From Alphaproteobacteria bacterium (GTDB lineage: Bacteria > Pseudomonadota > Alphaproteobacteria > Sphingomonadales > SMXR01), in assembly GCA_030634465.1 (NCBI GenBank), contig DAOWAS010000009.1, positions 1 through 33,389 of the forward strand: a stretch of 33,389 nt of DNA. Reading direction: 5' to 3'. Below, piece by piece: positions 21,808-31,225 of this stretch. Under the pieces are notes generated by a model that made no database searches, was not told the origin of the DNA, and saw only the letters and a list, made by a program, of their open reading frames with translations. Each line of letters opens with the position of its first letter. The stretch's first letter is position 1. The translations under genes were made by a program, and so were the position numbers.

Positions 21808-24480
21808 TTACTGGTTTTTCTTGTTTTCCAGTGCCGCCTGTGCCGCCGCTAAACGAGCAATTGGCACACGGAACGGCGAGCATGAAACATAATCTAACCC
21901 CGCACCTTGGCAAAATTTAATGGAACGCGGGTCGCCACCATGTTCGCCGCAAATACCCATTTTTATATCAGGTCTGGTTTTGCGACCACGCTCAACCGCC
22001 ATTTTAATCAGCTCGCCCACACCTTCAAAATCCAACGAAACAAATGGGTCTTCATGAATGATGTGTAGCCGCAAATATTCGCTTAAAAATGTCTGGGCAT
22101 CGTCCCGCGAAACACCCAGTGCTGTTTGGGTCAAGTCATTGGTACCAAACGAGAAAAACTCGGCCGTTTCGGCAATATGCCCCGCCGTAATAGCCGCCCT
22201 TGGCAGTTCTATCATAGTGCCAACAAAATATTCTATTTCGCTATTTTTTTCTGCAAACACTTGCTTTGCTACGTTATCAATGCGCTCTTTTAAAAAGTCC
22301 AATTCTTCTTTTAACGCCACTAACGGTATCATTATTTCTGGCACAATGGCCTGACCTGTTTTTTTCTGCGCTTCAATGGCACCTTCAAAAATAGCGCGGG
22401 TCTGCATTTCATAAATTTCAGGGTAACTAATGCCCAAACGACACCCCCTATGCCCCAACATCGGGTTGCTTTCGTGCAGTTCGTTGGCACGGCGTTTCAA
22501 CTGGGCGGCACTAACATTCATGCCCTCAGCCACGGTGGCAAACTCTGCTTCTTCACGGGGCAGGAATTCATGCAATGGCGGGTCTAAAAGCCTGATAGTT
22601 ACAGGCAAACCCTTCATAATTTCAAATATCTCGGCAAAGTCGCCCCTTTGCATGGGCAATATTTTTGCCAAGGCTACTTCACGGCCTTCCACATCATCAG
22701 CCAAAATCATTTGCCTTACTGCGACAATACGCTCGGCATCAAAAAACATATGCTCGGTTCGGCACAGGCCAATACCCTCAGCACCAAACTCGCGGGCGGT
22801 GCGCACGTCTTTCGGGGTTTCGGCATTGGTGCGAACCTGCATGGTACGCACCTCGTCTGCCCAGTTCATTAAAACACTAAACTCGCCAGCCAGCTCTGGC
22901 TCTTGGTGGGCAACCTCACCCAACATCACCTCGCCGCTAGAGCCATCGAGCGTAATAATTTCACCTGCTTTTATCTCATGCCCAGCAACACGCATAACAC
23001 CCTCGGCCACGTTAACATCCAACTCACCAGCACCAGCAACACAAGTGCGCCCCATGCCCCGCGCCACCACTGCCGCGTGCGATGTCATACCACCACGCGA
23101 TGTTAAAATGTCGCTTGCCGCGTGCATGCCATGAATGTCCTCTGGGCTGGTTTCCACCCGCACCAAAATAACCTCAGCACCTGTTGCGGCCTGACGTTCA
23201 GCCTCGTCCGCGGTGAAATACACCTTGCCCGATGCCGCCCCCGGGGACGCTGGCAAGCCACGGGTTAAAACTGTTCTTTCAGCGTCAGGGTCTAATGTCG
23301 GGTGCAATAACTGGTCTAGTGACTTGGCCTCAATTCTAAGGAGTGCCTCTTCTTTAGTTATTTTTCCCTCTTCCACCATATCAATGGCAATTTTTAGTGC
23401 GGCTTTTGCGGTGCGTTTGCCTGTGCGGGTTTGCAACAACCATAACTTGCCTTTTTGTACGGTAAATTCAATATCCTGCATTTCGCGGTAATGGTCTTCT
23501 AACAGGTCAAAATTATCTGTCAGTTGTTTATACACCTCAGGCAAGGTCACTTCCATTGAGGGTAGTTCTGCACCCGCCTCTACCCGCGCTTGTTCGGTTA
23601 AAAACTGTGGTGTTCTTATGCCTGCAACTACATCTTCACCCTGCGCATTTATCAAATACTCACCGTAATATTCATTATCGCCAGTGGCGGGGTTGCGGGT
23701 AAATGCCACACCCGTGGCTGAACTGTCCCCCATGTTGCCAAACACCATTGCTTGCACGTTTACGGCCGTTCCCCAGCCTTCGGGAATGGCGTGTAAACGG
23801 CGATATGTTTTGGCACGGTCAACGCCCCACGACGCAAACACAGCACCAATTGCCCCCCATAACTGGTCGTATGGGTCTTGGGGAAACGGCTTGCCAAGCT
23901 CTTCTTCAACTTTGGCTAAAAATGCCCCACATAGCTTTTTCCAATCGTCGGCCTCTAAGTCAGTGTCTTTGATATGACCATTATCTTCCTTGTGCATTTC
24001 GATAAGGTCTTCAAAATGATAATGGCTGACACCTAGCACAACATCTGAATACATTTGAATAAAACGACGGTAACTATCCCATGCAAAACGCGGGTTTTCC
24101 GAATTTTCTTCCAAGCCTTTAACCGTCACATCGTTAAGGCCAAGGTTTAAAACAGTGTCCATCATGCCCGGCATTGAAACTCTGGCACCTGAGCGCACTG
24201 AAACTAAAAGTGGGTTATGGTTGTCACCAAACTTGGTGCCAACAATATCTTCCACGGTTTTAAGGGCGGCGATAACTTCTGTCTTCAGGCTGTCGGGATA
24301 AGCATTATTTGCGGTAAAATGGGTGCAAACCTCGGTGGTGATAGTAAACCCCGGCGGCACATCTATGCCAATAGAGGCCATTTCAGCCAAGTTCGCCCCT
24401 TTGCCACCCAATAAATTTCTGTCTTGCGCCCCACCCTCTGCCGAGCCGCCGCCAAAGCCAAAAACAAATTTAGATGCCAT
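21808..24480 (-). CDS. ppdK: Pyruvate, phosphate dikinase
   Basis: This enzyme interconverts pyruvate + ATP + Pi and phosphoenolpyruvate + AMP + PPi in central carbon metabolism. The 890 residues match the bacterial enzyme. The N-terminal ATP-grasp domain begins with LLGGKGANLAEMASIGIDVPPGFTITTE and includes the phosphate-site region SVRSGARVSMPGMMDTVLNLG. The swivelling domain has the phosphorylated His468 in SRGGMTSHAAVVARGMG. The C-terminal PEP/pyruvate barrel has ESNPMLGHRGCRLG and the catalytic Cys844 (GICGEHGGDP). All sites are intact. It lies five bases downstream of glyS on the same strand, so the two may share a transcript. Confidence 0.97.
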   Translation of the reverse strand: MASKFVFGFGGGSAEGGAQDRNLLGGKGANLAEMASIGIDVPPGFTITTEVCTHFTANNAYPDSLKTEVIAALKTVEDIVGTKFGDNHNPLLVSVRSGARVSMPGMMDTVLNLGLNDVTVKGLEENSENPRFAWDSYRRFIQMYSDVVLGVSHYHFEDLIEMHKEDNGHIKDTDLEADDWKKLCGAFLAKVEEELGKPFPQDPYDQLWGAIGAVFASWGVDRAKTYRRLHAIPEGWGTAVNVQAMVFGNMGDSSATGVAFTRNPATGDNEYYGEYLINAQGEDVVAGIRTPQFLTEQARVEAGAELPSMEVTLPEVYKQLTDNFDLLEDHYREMQDIEFTVQKGKLWLLQTRTGKRTAKAALKIAIDMVEEGKITKEEALLRIEAKSLDQLLHPTLDPDAERTVLTRGLPASPGAASGKVYFTADEAERQAATGAEVILVRVETSPEDIHGMHAASDILTSRGGMTSHAAVVARGMGRTCVAGAGELDVNVAEGVMRVAGHEIKAGEIITLDGSSGEVMLGEVAHQEPELAGEFSVLMNWADEVRTMQVRTNAETPKDVRTAREFGAEGIGLCRTEHMFFDAERIVAVRQMILADDVEGREVALAKILPMQRGDFAEIFEIMKGLPVTIRLLDPPLHEFLPREEAEFATVAEGMNVSAAQLKRRANELHESNPMLGHRGCRLGISYPEIYEMQTRAIFEGAIEAQKKTGQAIVPEIMIPLVALKEELDFLKERIDNVAKQVFAEKNSEIEYFVGTMIELPRAAITAGHIAETAEFFSFGTNDLTQTALGVSRDDAQTFLSEYLRLHIIHEDPFVSLDFEGVGELIKMAVERGRKTRPDIKMGICGEHGGDPRSIKFCQGAGLDYVSCSPFRVPIARLAAAQAALENKKNQ

Positions 24481-24485
24481 TATAG

Positions 24486-26546
24486 CTACCCTTCAATTTT
24501 AGAAAAATCTGCGACCAGATCGCATTCTAACTTAATCCTCGACAACAGGTTTAATCGATTTACCCTTGTTGCTTTATCTTCTGAATTAACAATTACATCT
24601 TCAAAAAAGTCATCAAGCGGTGCGCGCAAACTTGCAATAGCCACCATCACCTCTTGGTAATTTTCCTCAGCCAGTTTGGCCTCAACCTCAACATTCACTT
24701 TTGCAAGGGCTGCGAACAGGTCTTTTTCTTGGCGCTCGCTTAACTGGCTTTCCTTTACCTCGCTGGCATAAGAAGTTTTATCTTTCTTCTCTTCAATACG
24801 CACAATGTTACCCGCGCGTTTATATGCCGCCAACAGGTTTTCACCATCGTCAGTTTCAACAAAGCTTTGCAGGGCGGACACTTGCGATAACAAGCGAACC
24901 AAATCATCTTCGCCGCTCCTAGCAAAAACAGCATCAATAATATCGTGACGCATGCCTTTTTCTTTTTGCTGAACCTTTAACCTATCAGCAAAAAACGCCA
25001 TTAGGTCGTCACTAAAACCAAGGTCTTTTTGCAAACCCAGTCTTAGGCCATTTTCGGTTATCAGGCGAATAACCCCAAGTGCGGCACGCCTTAGCGCAAA
25101 TGGGTCTTTAGAACCTGTGGGCTTTTCATCAATGGCGAAAAAGCCCGTTAAAACATCTATCTTTTCTGCCAATGCTAGCGCAATGCTAACAGGCTCGCTT
25201 GGGCAAGCATCGTTTGGCCCTTTGGGTGAATAATGCTCACGAATTGCCTGCGCAACTTCTGCGGCCTCGCCTTGTTGTGCGGCATAATACGAACCCATAA
25301 CACCTTGCAGGTCAGGAAATTCACCCACCATGCCAGAAACTAAATCAGCCTTTGCCAGTTCGGCGGCACGTTTAGCTTGTTTTTGGTCGCAACCAATTAA
25401 AGCAGCAATTTCCCCTGCAAGTTTTTCAACCCGCGCAACCTTATCAGCCACGGTGCCTAGCTTATCATGAAAAACAATGTCTTTAAGAGCGGGTAAAAAC
25501 TCGTCTAGTTTTTTGGCTCTGTCCTGATCCCAGAAAAATTTGGCATCTGATAACCTTGCGCCCAACACCCGCTCGTTACCTGAACGTATCAGCTCAGCAT
25601 CACCTTCAATATTAGCCACAAAAATAAAGTGTGGGCTTAAATTACCCTTAGCATCACGCATGGCGAAATATTTCTGATGGTGCTTCATTTCGCTAACCAG
25701 CGCTTCTGATGGCACCTCTAAAAACGCCTTGTCAAACTGACCCATCATTGGCACAGGCCATTCAACTAGCCCGGCAACCTCTGCCAACAAGGCAGGGTCA
25801 TCAACAAGGGTTAAGCCTTTGTCTGCGGCTAGCTTTTCGGCCTTTTCTTTAATCATTTCACGGCGCTCGGCAGGGTCTAAAACAACCTTGGCGACACGCA
25901 GTTTTGCCTGATAATCGGCAAAATCTGTAACTTCAAAGCTATCGCCAGCCAAAAACCTGTGTCCTTGGGTTTTGTTGGAAGAACGTATGTTCTTTATGTC
26001 AGTAGGGACTAATGGCGTATCAGTACTGTGCCTCCAAATATTAAATAACGTTGTATTTATTTTTATTCCATCAAACAAACAAATAATAGAATGAAGAGGG
26101 CGCACCCATTTATTTTGGCCACTTCCCCAACGCATAGATTTTGACCATGGAAAATTCAAAATAAATTCTTGTAATTTTGCTTCTATTAACTCTACGGTTT
26201 TTTGACCCTCTGCCTCAATCTTGGCAAAAAGGAATGTGCCTTTTTTCTCTTCAACATGCTCTATCAGCGCATGCTCTGGCAGTGAGCGTTTAAAACCCGC
26301 AATTGCCTGCTCAGGCGCGTTAATACTAGGCCCACGCTTTTCTTCACAAATATCTGGCTGGCTAAGTGGCAGGCCATCAACCACCGCAGTTATACGCCGC
26401 GGGGTCGAGTATGTTTTAATGCTGTCAAACGACAAATTAGCGTCTTTAAACATCGCTGTTAATAGGCGGCTTAAATCAGCCTCAGCTCGCGACTGCATGC
26501 GGGCGGGAATTTCTTCTGAAAACAGCTCTAATAATAACTCAGCCAT
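24486..26546 (-). CDS. glyS: Glycyl-tRNA synthetase beta subunit
   Basis: This is the large subunit of the alpha2-beta2 glycyl-tRNA synthetase, which binds tRNA. The 686 residues start with [18 protein letters not shown], the usual beta-subunit opening. They include NKWVRPLHSIICLFDG (145-160), TQGHRFLAG (about 193-201), the HHQKYF motif, and a C-terminal anticodon-binding helical region with the DDFFEDVIVN motif. Between LFDG and GHRF (about 162-190) the protein has a stretch (TTLFNIWRHSTDTPLVPTD) that seems longer and less conserved than in most homologues I recall. The ATG shares one base with the glyQ stop (TAATG), so the two are tightly coupled. Confidence 0.96.
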   Translation of the reverse strand: MAELLLELFSEEIPARMQSRAEADLSRLLTAMFKDANLSFDSIKTYSTPRRITAVVDGLPLSQPDICEEKRGPSINAPEQAIAGFKRSLPEHALIEHVEEKKGTFLFAKIEAEGQKTVELIEAKLQEFILNFPWSKSMRWGSGQNKWVRPLHSIICLFDGIKINTTLFNIWRHSTDTPLVPTDIKNIRSSNKTQGHRFLAGDSFEVTDFADYQAKLRVAKVVLDPAERREMIKEKAEKLAADKGLTLVDDPALLAEVAGLVEWPVPMMGQFDKAFLEVPSEALVSEMKHHQKYFAMRDAKGNLSPHFIFVANIEGDAELIRSGNERVLGARLSDAKFFWDQDRAKKLDEFLPALKDIVFHDKLGTVADKVARVEKLAGEIAALIGCDQKQAKRAAELAKADLVSGMVGEFPDLQGVMGSYYAAQQGEAAEVAQAIREHYSPKGPNDACPSEPVSIALALAEKIDVLTGFFAIDEKPTGSKDPFALRRAALGVIRLITENGLRLGLQKDLGFSDDLMAFFADRLKVQQKEKGMRHDIIDAVFARSGEDDLVRLLSQVSALQSFVETDDGENLLAAYKRAGNIVRIEEKKDKTSYASEVKESQLSERQEKDLFAALAKVNVEVEAKLAEENYQEVMVAIASLRAPLDDFFEDVIVNSEDKATRVNRLNLLSRIKLECDLVADFSKIEG

Positions 26547-27433
26547 TATTCGCCCTCTTTATCTAAATACGTTTGGCAACTGCCCTTTGCCATGGCGCGC
26601 ACACGGGCAATGTAGGCTTGGCGTTCGGTCACTGAAATAACACCCCTAGCATCTAACAGGTTAAACACATGGGATGCCGCCATGCATTGCTCGTAAGCAG
26701 GTAGCGGCAGTTTTGCTGTTAACAACATTTCACATTCAGCCTCAGCATCTTTAAAATGCTGAAACAGCATGTCAGTTGATGCGTGTTCGAAATTATAAGC
26801 CGATTGCTGTTTTTCATTTTCTAAAAACACTTCGCCATAAGTTACAGGGTTGGCACTTTTGGGGTCGTTATAAGCAAGATCATAAACATTATCCACACCC
26901 TGCACATACATGGCTAAACGTTCCAAGCCATAAGTCAGCTCGCCAGTTACAGGGTTGCAATCAAAACCACCCATTTGTTGGAAATATGTAAATTGCGATA
27001 CTTCCATGCCATCGCACCAAACTTCCCATCCTAAACCCCACGCCCCTAAAGTTGGGCTTTCCCAGTCGTCTTCAACAAAGCGAATATCGTGTTTGTTAAC
27101 ATCAATACCAATAGCAGTAAGCGAGCCAAGATACAGGTCTTGAATGTCGTCAGGGCTAGGCTTTAACACCACCTGAAACTGGTAATAATGTTGTAGGCGG
27201 TTTGGGTTTTCGCCGTACCTGCCATCGGTTGGGCGGCGGCAACCCTGCACATATGCCGCATTCCACGGTTTTGGCCCTAACGAGCGCAAAGTAGTGGCAG
27301 GGTGAAAAGTACCCGCACCCATAGGGGCATCATGTGGCTGTAAAATTACACAACCCTGTTCTGCCCAATAATGTTGCAGGGTCAGAATTAAATCTTGGAA
27401 GCTAGCTTCAGGGTTTAATGCTTTGTTTTTCAT
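26546..27433 (-). CDS. glyQ: Glycyl-tRNA synthetase alpha subunit
   Basis: This is the small catalytic subunit that activates glycine, in the class II synthetase fold. I start it at ATG 27433 (295 residues) because homologues begin a few residues before [18 protein letters not shown]. The frame is open to a TTG at 27490, which is preceded by a good GAGGG, so a 19-residue extension is possible. Conserved blocks are [20 protein letters not shown], then [20 protein letters not shown] and [16 protein letters not shown], and later [19 protein letters not shown]. It is the first gene of glyQ-glyS and possibly ppdK. It is divergent from the small helical gene at 27644. Confidence 0.95.
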   Translation of the reverse strand: MKNKALNPEASFQDLILTLQHYWAEQGCVILQPHDAPMGAGTFHPATTLRSLGPKPWNAAYVQGCRRPTDGRYGENPNRLQHYYQFQVVLKPSPDDIQDLYLGSLTAIGIDVNKHDIRFVEDDWESPTLGAWGLGWEVWCDGMEVSQFTYFQQMGGFDCNPVTGELTYGLERLAMYVQGVDNVYDLAYNDPKSANPVTYGEVFLENEKQQSAYNFEHASTDMLFQHFKDAEAECEMLLTAKLPLPAYEQCMAASHVFNLLDARGVISVTERQAYIARVRAMAKGSCQTYLDKEGE

Positions 27434-27643
27434 AATTTGTAAAATTTGCTCATAATCAGGCATAACAAAAAGGGCTAATATATGGGGCAAAACTAGCCCT
27501 CACGACGAGCAAGGTCAAGCCAACATATGCTAAGTTTAAACAGTTTTTTTGTTTTCCTTTTCAAATGCGGTTTGAAAGGTTAGTCTATCCACAATTGCAT
27601 AAAAAATTATGTTATCTAAATCAGGCTACTTAAGGAGCAACTA

Positions 27644-27958
27644 ATGTCAGGTGGATCAGCTTTTAGAGATCGTTTCAAAGCACAACTTAAAAAATGTTCT
27701 GCGGAGTTAGATTCCCTAGACGAACAGTCAAAGGTTTTTGGTGATAGCCTTAAAGCCAAGTTTAAAGAGCGTGAACCTGAGTTTAGAAGCCTGATTAAAG
27801 AGGGCGAAGAAAGCGTTGAAAGGCTAGCCTCGCTAACTGATAATGAAATTGATCATATTAAAGGCTCGCTGGAATTTACCGCCCACGCCATTAAAAATTC
27901 ATTAGATGTATTTTCCGACCAATTTAAAGAAAACCAGCAAAAAAACAAAGACGACTAA
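27644..27958 (+). CDS. Small charged helical protein of unknown function
   Basis: The protein has 104 residues and no family that I recognise. It starts at ATG 27644 with AAGGAG about eight bases upstream, and is followed by a convergent gene. The sequence is rich in Lys, Glu, Asp, Phe and Leu with hydrophobic residues at helical spacing (FRDRFKAQLKKCSAELDSL, later IDHIKGSLEFTAHAIKNSL). It is probably a soluble helical hairpin or coiled coil. There is no signal peptide or membrane segment, and the C-terminus is a charged tail (QQKNKDD). One Cys is present near residue 18. The strong start signal and the isolation between divergent and convergent genes support a real, separately transcribed gene. 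Confidence 0.75.
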   Translation: MSGGSAFRDRFKAQLKKCSAELDSLDEQSKVFGDSLKAKFKEREPEFRSLIKEGEESVERLASLTDNEIDHIKGSLEFTAHAIKNSLDVFSDQFKENQQKNKDD

Positions 27959-27977
27959 GCACTAGGCATATAGCGTC

Positions 27978-28952
27978 TTAGCTTTTCAAATTTACCTGCA
28001 CTAATATTGCCCCTGGACATACGTCTATATGACAGGGCAAATAACCTATAAACTCGCCGTCAGCCTCAACAGGCATTAAACCATGCTCTTCACCACCGCT
28101 AACATGTGCCGACAGTTTTTCTAATGGCTGGTGGCTTATTTTAGGGTGCGACATATGCTTGCCCTTAAACAAACGCCGCATATAACGCACTAAGTCAAAA
28201 AAGCCCACATCGCCCACCACAATGGCATCTAAGACCGCATCATTCATTAAAGCCATAGGGGTCAAATGCACCCCGCCACCGCAAAATGCCCCGTTAGCAA
28301 CACCAACTAGCGCCACGGTTTGCTTAACCTCTAAACCATCATTTATTTTCAGGCTTATTTTACGGTTTTTATTTGTTATTAACGCCTTGAAAGCCCCAAT
28401 TAAATAAGCAAAGCGGCCTGAAATATTTTTGCCCAAACTGGCTTTATTAACTGCGCTAACAATATCGGCTGAAATGCCAAAACTGCACATGTTTATAAAC
28501 AATTGCACTGATGTTGAGCCATCAACCCCGCTAGTTTCAACCCGCCCCAAGTCAAAGGGCAAAGCCCTGCCATTAATCAGGGTTTTTATTTGCTCATCAA
28601 GCTTGTTACCAATGCCAAGTGACCGTGCGGTGTCGCAACCAGTACCCACACCCAAAAAGCCCAATACAGCATCAGGGTTAAGCGGGGTTTTATGACCATC
28701 ATCACTAAAAAAACCGTTGATAACCTGCGACAAGGTGCCATCGCCACCAACGGCTATAATGCGGTTAAACTCACCGTTTATGGCACTGCGGGTCAGGTGG
28801 GTTGCATGGGCGGGATATTGGGTGAAAACGGTTTCAAAACTGCCAATGGCTTGTTTTAGTTTAGCCTCAATTTCAGGCCAGCGTTTTGCCATTTTGCCTG
28901 AGCCTGAAAACGGGTTAACCACAACACATGTTTTATAACCTGAACTAAGCAA
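27978..28952 (-). CDS. Diacylglycerol kinase-family lipid kinase (YegS/DgkB-like)
   Basis: This protein probably phosphorylates a lipid such as diacylglycerol or a related species at the inner membrane. The exact substrate cannot be read from the sequence. I start it at TTG 28952 (324 residues), because GGGGG is seven bases upstream and the preceding sppA-like gene ends at 28954. The longer frame to 29057 would overlap that gene. The catalytic domain has the nucleotide-binding VVVNPFSGSGK (10-20), then the hallmark GGDGTLSQVINGF (GGDGT at 69-73) and GFLGVGTGCDTARSLG, where the usual GTxND is GTGCD. The C-terminal beta-sandwich half ends in IDVCPGAILVQV. It is probably co-transcribed with the S49 protease upstream. 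Confidence 0.88.
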   Translation of the reverse strand: MLSSGYKTCVVVNPFSGSGKMAKRWPEIEAKLKQAIGSFETVFTQYPAHATHLTRSAINGEFNRIIAVGGDGTLSQVINGFFSDDGHKTPLNPDAVLGFLGVGTGCDTARSLGIGNKLDEQIKTLINGRALPFDLGRVETSGVDGSTSVQLFINMCSFGISADIVSAVNKASLGKNISGRFAYLIGAFKALITNKNRKISLKINDGLEVKQTVALVGVANGAFCGGGVHLTPMALMNDAVLDAIVVGDVGFFDLVRYMRRLFKGKHMSHPKISHQPLEKLSAHVSGGEEHGLMPVEADGEFIGYLPCHIDVCPGAILVQVNLKS

Positions 28953-28953
28953 A

Positions 28954-29826
28954 TTATAGCCCCCAGCGATCCCAGTATGAGCGTGTTTCAATGGTGTCCA
29001 AAACATCGTCCGACCAAGAACCCCCGCTTGAAACGGAAACATCGCTTTTAGAATCAATGCCGCGCAACATGCTTAAAAGGCCAAAGGGTTCTTTTTTGGG
29101 TTTAATAGTTCTGACACGAACCCGATCACCAAAACGGTCTTTTAAAAATGTTCGCATGTCGGCTGTGTCGTCAATAAGGCCTAGCTTTTGCGCTTCTTTT
29201 CCTAGCCAAACGTCGCCAGAAAACACTTTAGCCTTAGGCCCTTTCAGGCGTTTGCCACGGCGTTCTCGCACCTTGGATTTGAAATATTCATGAATTTCAC
29301 CCTGAATATGTTGAAGCCTTTTAACGTCTTCTTTTTTCTCTGGTGAAAACGGGTCCAGCAGGCTTTTTTGCTCGCCCGATGTATAAAGCCTGCGCTCCAC
29401 ACCAAATTTGTCCAACACCTTGTCAAAGCCAAAGCCAGAATAAACCACGCCAATACTGCCAAGTATTGATGCTTCGTGGGCATAAATTTCATCACCCGCC
29501 AAGGCCAACATATAGCCGCCAGATGCCGCCACATCTTCACAAAAGGTCAGAACGGAAATGTCTTTGTCTTTGGCAAGGTTGCGAATGCGGTCAAGAATTA
29601 ACGCTGACTGAACTGGCGAGCCGCCAGGTGAATTAATTATCAAAACAACGGCCTTAACCCCCCTTAGGGAAAAAGCGGTGGTCAGAAGCTTTTCAGTGTT
29701 TTCCAAATTTATACTTTTGGTTGTACGTGAGTTTGGCGCAATAACACCTGCCAAGCGCACTACGGCAACAACTGGCGCTGGATTAGCACTGAAATTATTT
29801 AAAAAAGCTAATATTTGCTCCCACAT
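28954..29826 (-). CDS. sppA: S49-family protease (SppA/SohB-like)
   Basis: This is a short (290 residues) member of the signal-peptide-peptidase A family, whose Ser-Lys dyad enzymes degrade cleaved signal peptides or membrane-associated peptides. The catalytic Ser102 lies in DVAASGGYM and the probable general base Lys154 in TSGEQKSLLDPF. The oxyanion region NSPGGSPVQSA is present at 65-75. The N-terminus has no convincing transmembrane helix, unlike E. coli SppA, so it may be a peripheral or soluble form. The ATG at 29826 follows AAGGTGA. It is preceded by the DUF2007 gene (32-base gap) and followed directly by the lipid kinase, a likely three-gene unit. Confidence 0.88.
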   Translation of the reverse strand: MWEQILAFLNNFSANPAPVVAVVRLAGVIAPNSRTTKSINLENTEKLLTTAFSLRGVKAVVLIINSPGGSPVQSALILDRIRNLAKDKDISVLTFCEDVAASGGYMLALAGDEIYAHEASILGSIGVVYSGFGFDKVLDKFGVERRLYTSGEQKSLLDPFSPEKKEDVKRLQHIQGEIHEYFKSKVRERRGKRLKGPKAKVFSGDVWLGKEAQKLGLIDDTADMRTFLKDRFGDRVRVRTIKPKKEPFGLLSMLRGIDSKSDVSVSSGGSWSDDVLDTIETRSYWDRWGL

Positions 29827-29858
29827 TTACAATCACCTTTTACATTCATAGTTAAAAT

Positions 29859-30089
29859 TTATTTGTCACACGACAACAGCTCATCAGCCAGACCTGCCTC
29901 GCTAAGAGTGCGCTCAGCAATGTCAAAGTCGTCGTCATCCACCATAATTCTACGAGGGAAAAGCCCTATACTGCCCTCGGTAATGCTTATATTTTCATCA
30001 AATACAAGACAACCAATTCCCCTATCCTGCAAAAGAGATTGCACGAAAGAGATTAAAATAACATCAGTTGTTTTTAATAAATTTTGCAT
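29859..30089 (-). CDS. DUF2007 family protein
   Basis: A 76-residue protein of the DUF2007 family (annotated in databases as a putative prokaryotic signal-transducing protein). Its molecular role is not established. The visible pattern is LLKTTDVILISFVQSLLQDRG, then FDENISITEGSIGLFPRRIMVDDDD and a terminal helix AERTLSEAGL. This is the beta-alpha-beta layout of the family with its conserved GSIG...PRRIMV segment. It is 32 bases upstream of the S49 protease on the same strand and divergent from the polyprenyl synthase gene at 30167. Confidence 0.85.
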   Translation of the reverse strand: MQNLLKTTDVILISFVQSLLQDRGIGCLVFDENISITEGSIGLFPRRIMVDDDDFDIAERTLSEAGLADELLSCDK

Positions 30090-30166
30090 TTTTTGTTTCG
30101 CACACTGTTTCTTTGCCGTAAAAGTATATATGAAGATAACAAGCAGACTAACTATAAACCACTAAA

Positions 30167-31225
30167 ATGCAAATGGACCAAATTGTGAGCAATATAATAA
30201 AAATGACAAAACCATTGGACCAAAATGCTGATAAAAGCACCAATATTGATAGTGCTATCACCCAGTTACAAGAACTGGTGGCTAAAGACATGCTGGTGGT
30301 TAACCAAACCATTTTAGATCGCATGAAAAGCCCTGTGGTTCTTATTCCTGAGCTTGCAGGACACTTAATTGCATCTGGCGGAAAACGCCTTAGACCCATG
30401 CTTACACTCGCTTGTGCCAAACTGGTTGGCTACGAAGGGCAGCGCCACACCAAACTGGCAACCTGTGTTGAATTTATTCATACCGCCACCCTGCTGCATG
30501 ATGATGTGGTTGACGAAAGCAACTTAAGACGCGGCAAAGAAACTGCCAATGTGGTTTGGGGCAACAAGCCTAGCGTTTTGGTTGGTGATTTTTTATTCTC
30601 ACGCTCGTTCGAGTTAATGGTGGAAGATGGCTCGCTTAAAGTTTTGAAAATTCTATCAAACGCATCATCTGTTATTGCCGAGGGCGAGGTGTTGCAACTA
30701 ACCACCACAAGCAACATGTCCACAACCGAAGATGCGTATTTAGAGGTTATAAAAGCCAAAACAGCCGCACTTTTTGCCGCCGCTTGTCAAATTTCTGCGG
30801 TGGTGGGAGAACGTAGCGAAAAAGAAGAAGAGGCCCTGAAAAGTTACGGCATGAATTTGGGCATTGCCTTTCAGCTTATTGATGATGCCTTGGATTATTC
30901 AGCCAAGCAAGCAACCTTGGGCAAGTCAGTGGGTGATGATTTTCGTGAGGGTAAAATTACCCTGCCGCTTATTTTGGCATCACGGCGCGGTGACAAAGAG
31001 GAAACAGAGTTCTGGAAACGTACCGTTGTTAAACTAAAGCAGGATGATGGCGATTTGGAACATGCCATTTCATTAATGCAAAAGCATGACAGTATTAATG
31101 CAACAGTTGAACGGGCGCGTTATTACGGTACTAAAGCGAAAGACGATCTGGCTATTTTCAGCAATGGAAAACACCGAGATGTATTGGAAAACATAGTAGA
31201 TTTCTGCATCAACAGAGCCTACTAG
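30167..31225 (+). CDS. ispB: Polyprenyl diphosphate synthase (octaprenyl/decaprenyl type)
   Basis: A trans-prenyltransferase that makes the long isoprenoid side chain of ubiquinone. The 352 residues carry GGKRLRP (71-77), the first aspartate-rich motif LLHDDVVDESNLRRG (DDVVD at 112-116), the GDFLFSRSFEL region after it, and the second aspartate-rich motif QLIDDALDYS near residue 240, followed by GKSVGDDFREGKITLPLI. All catalytic motifs are intact. Product chain length cannot be read with certainty. The residues before the first DDxxD fit a long-chain synthase. The start is uncertain: ATG 30167 has no clear ribosome-binding site, and ATG 30173 or 30203 are alternatives. The stop codon overlaps the convergent PAS_5-like gene. 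Confidence 0.92.
   Translation: MQMDQIVSNIIKMTKPLDQNADKSTNIDSAITQLQELVAKDMLVVNQTILDRMKSPVVLIPELAGHLIASGGKRLRPMLTLACAKLVGYEGQRHTKLATCVEFIHTATLLHDDVVDESNLRRGKETANVVWGNKPSVLVGDFLFSRSFELMVEDGSLKVLKILSNASSVIAEGEVLQLTTTSNMSTTEDAYLEVIKAKTAALFAAACQISAVVGERSEKEEEALKSYGMNLGIAFQLIDDALDYSAKQATLGKSVGDDFREGKITLPLILASRRGDKEETEFWKRTVVKLKQDDGDLEHAISLMQKHDSINATVERARYYGTKAKDDLAIFSNGKHRDVLENIVDFCINRAY

Noticed and set aside
22430-23134. Plus-strand open frame of 234 codons inside ppdK
   Set aside because: It lies wholly antisense to a fully conserved enzyme, has a low-complexity Ser/Ala/Pro composition and no family features.
27956-27986. Terminator after the helical protein gene
   Set aside because: CTAAG and CTTAG can pair and TTTT follows, but the stem is only five pairs with a long loop and it overlaps the 3' end of the convergent gene.
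28953-29057. Longer start for the lipid kinase
   Set aside because: It would overlap the S49 protease by about 100 bases. The TTG at 28952 has a good ribosome-binding site and the kinase motifs begin right after it.
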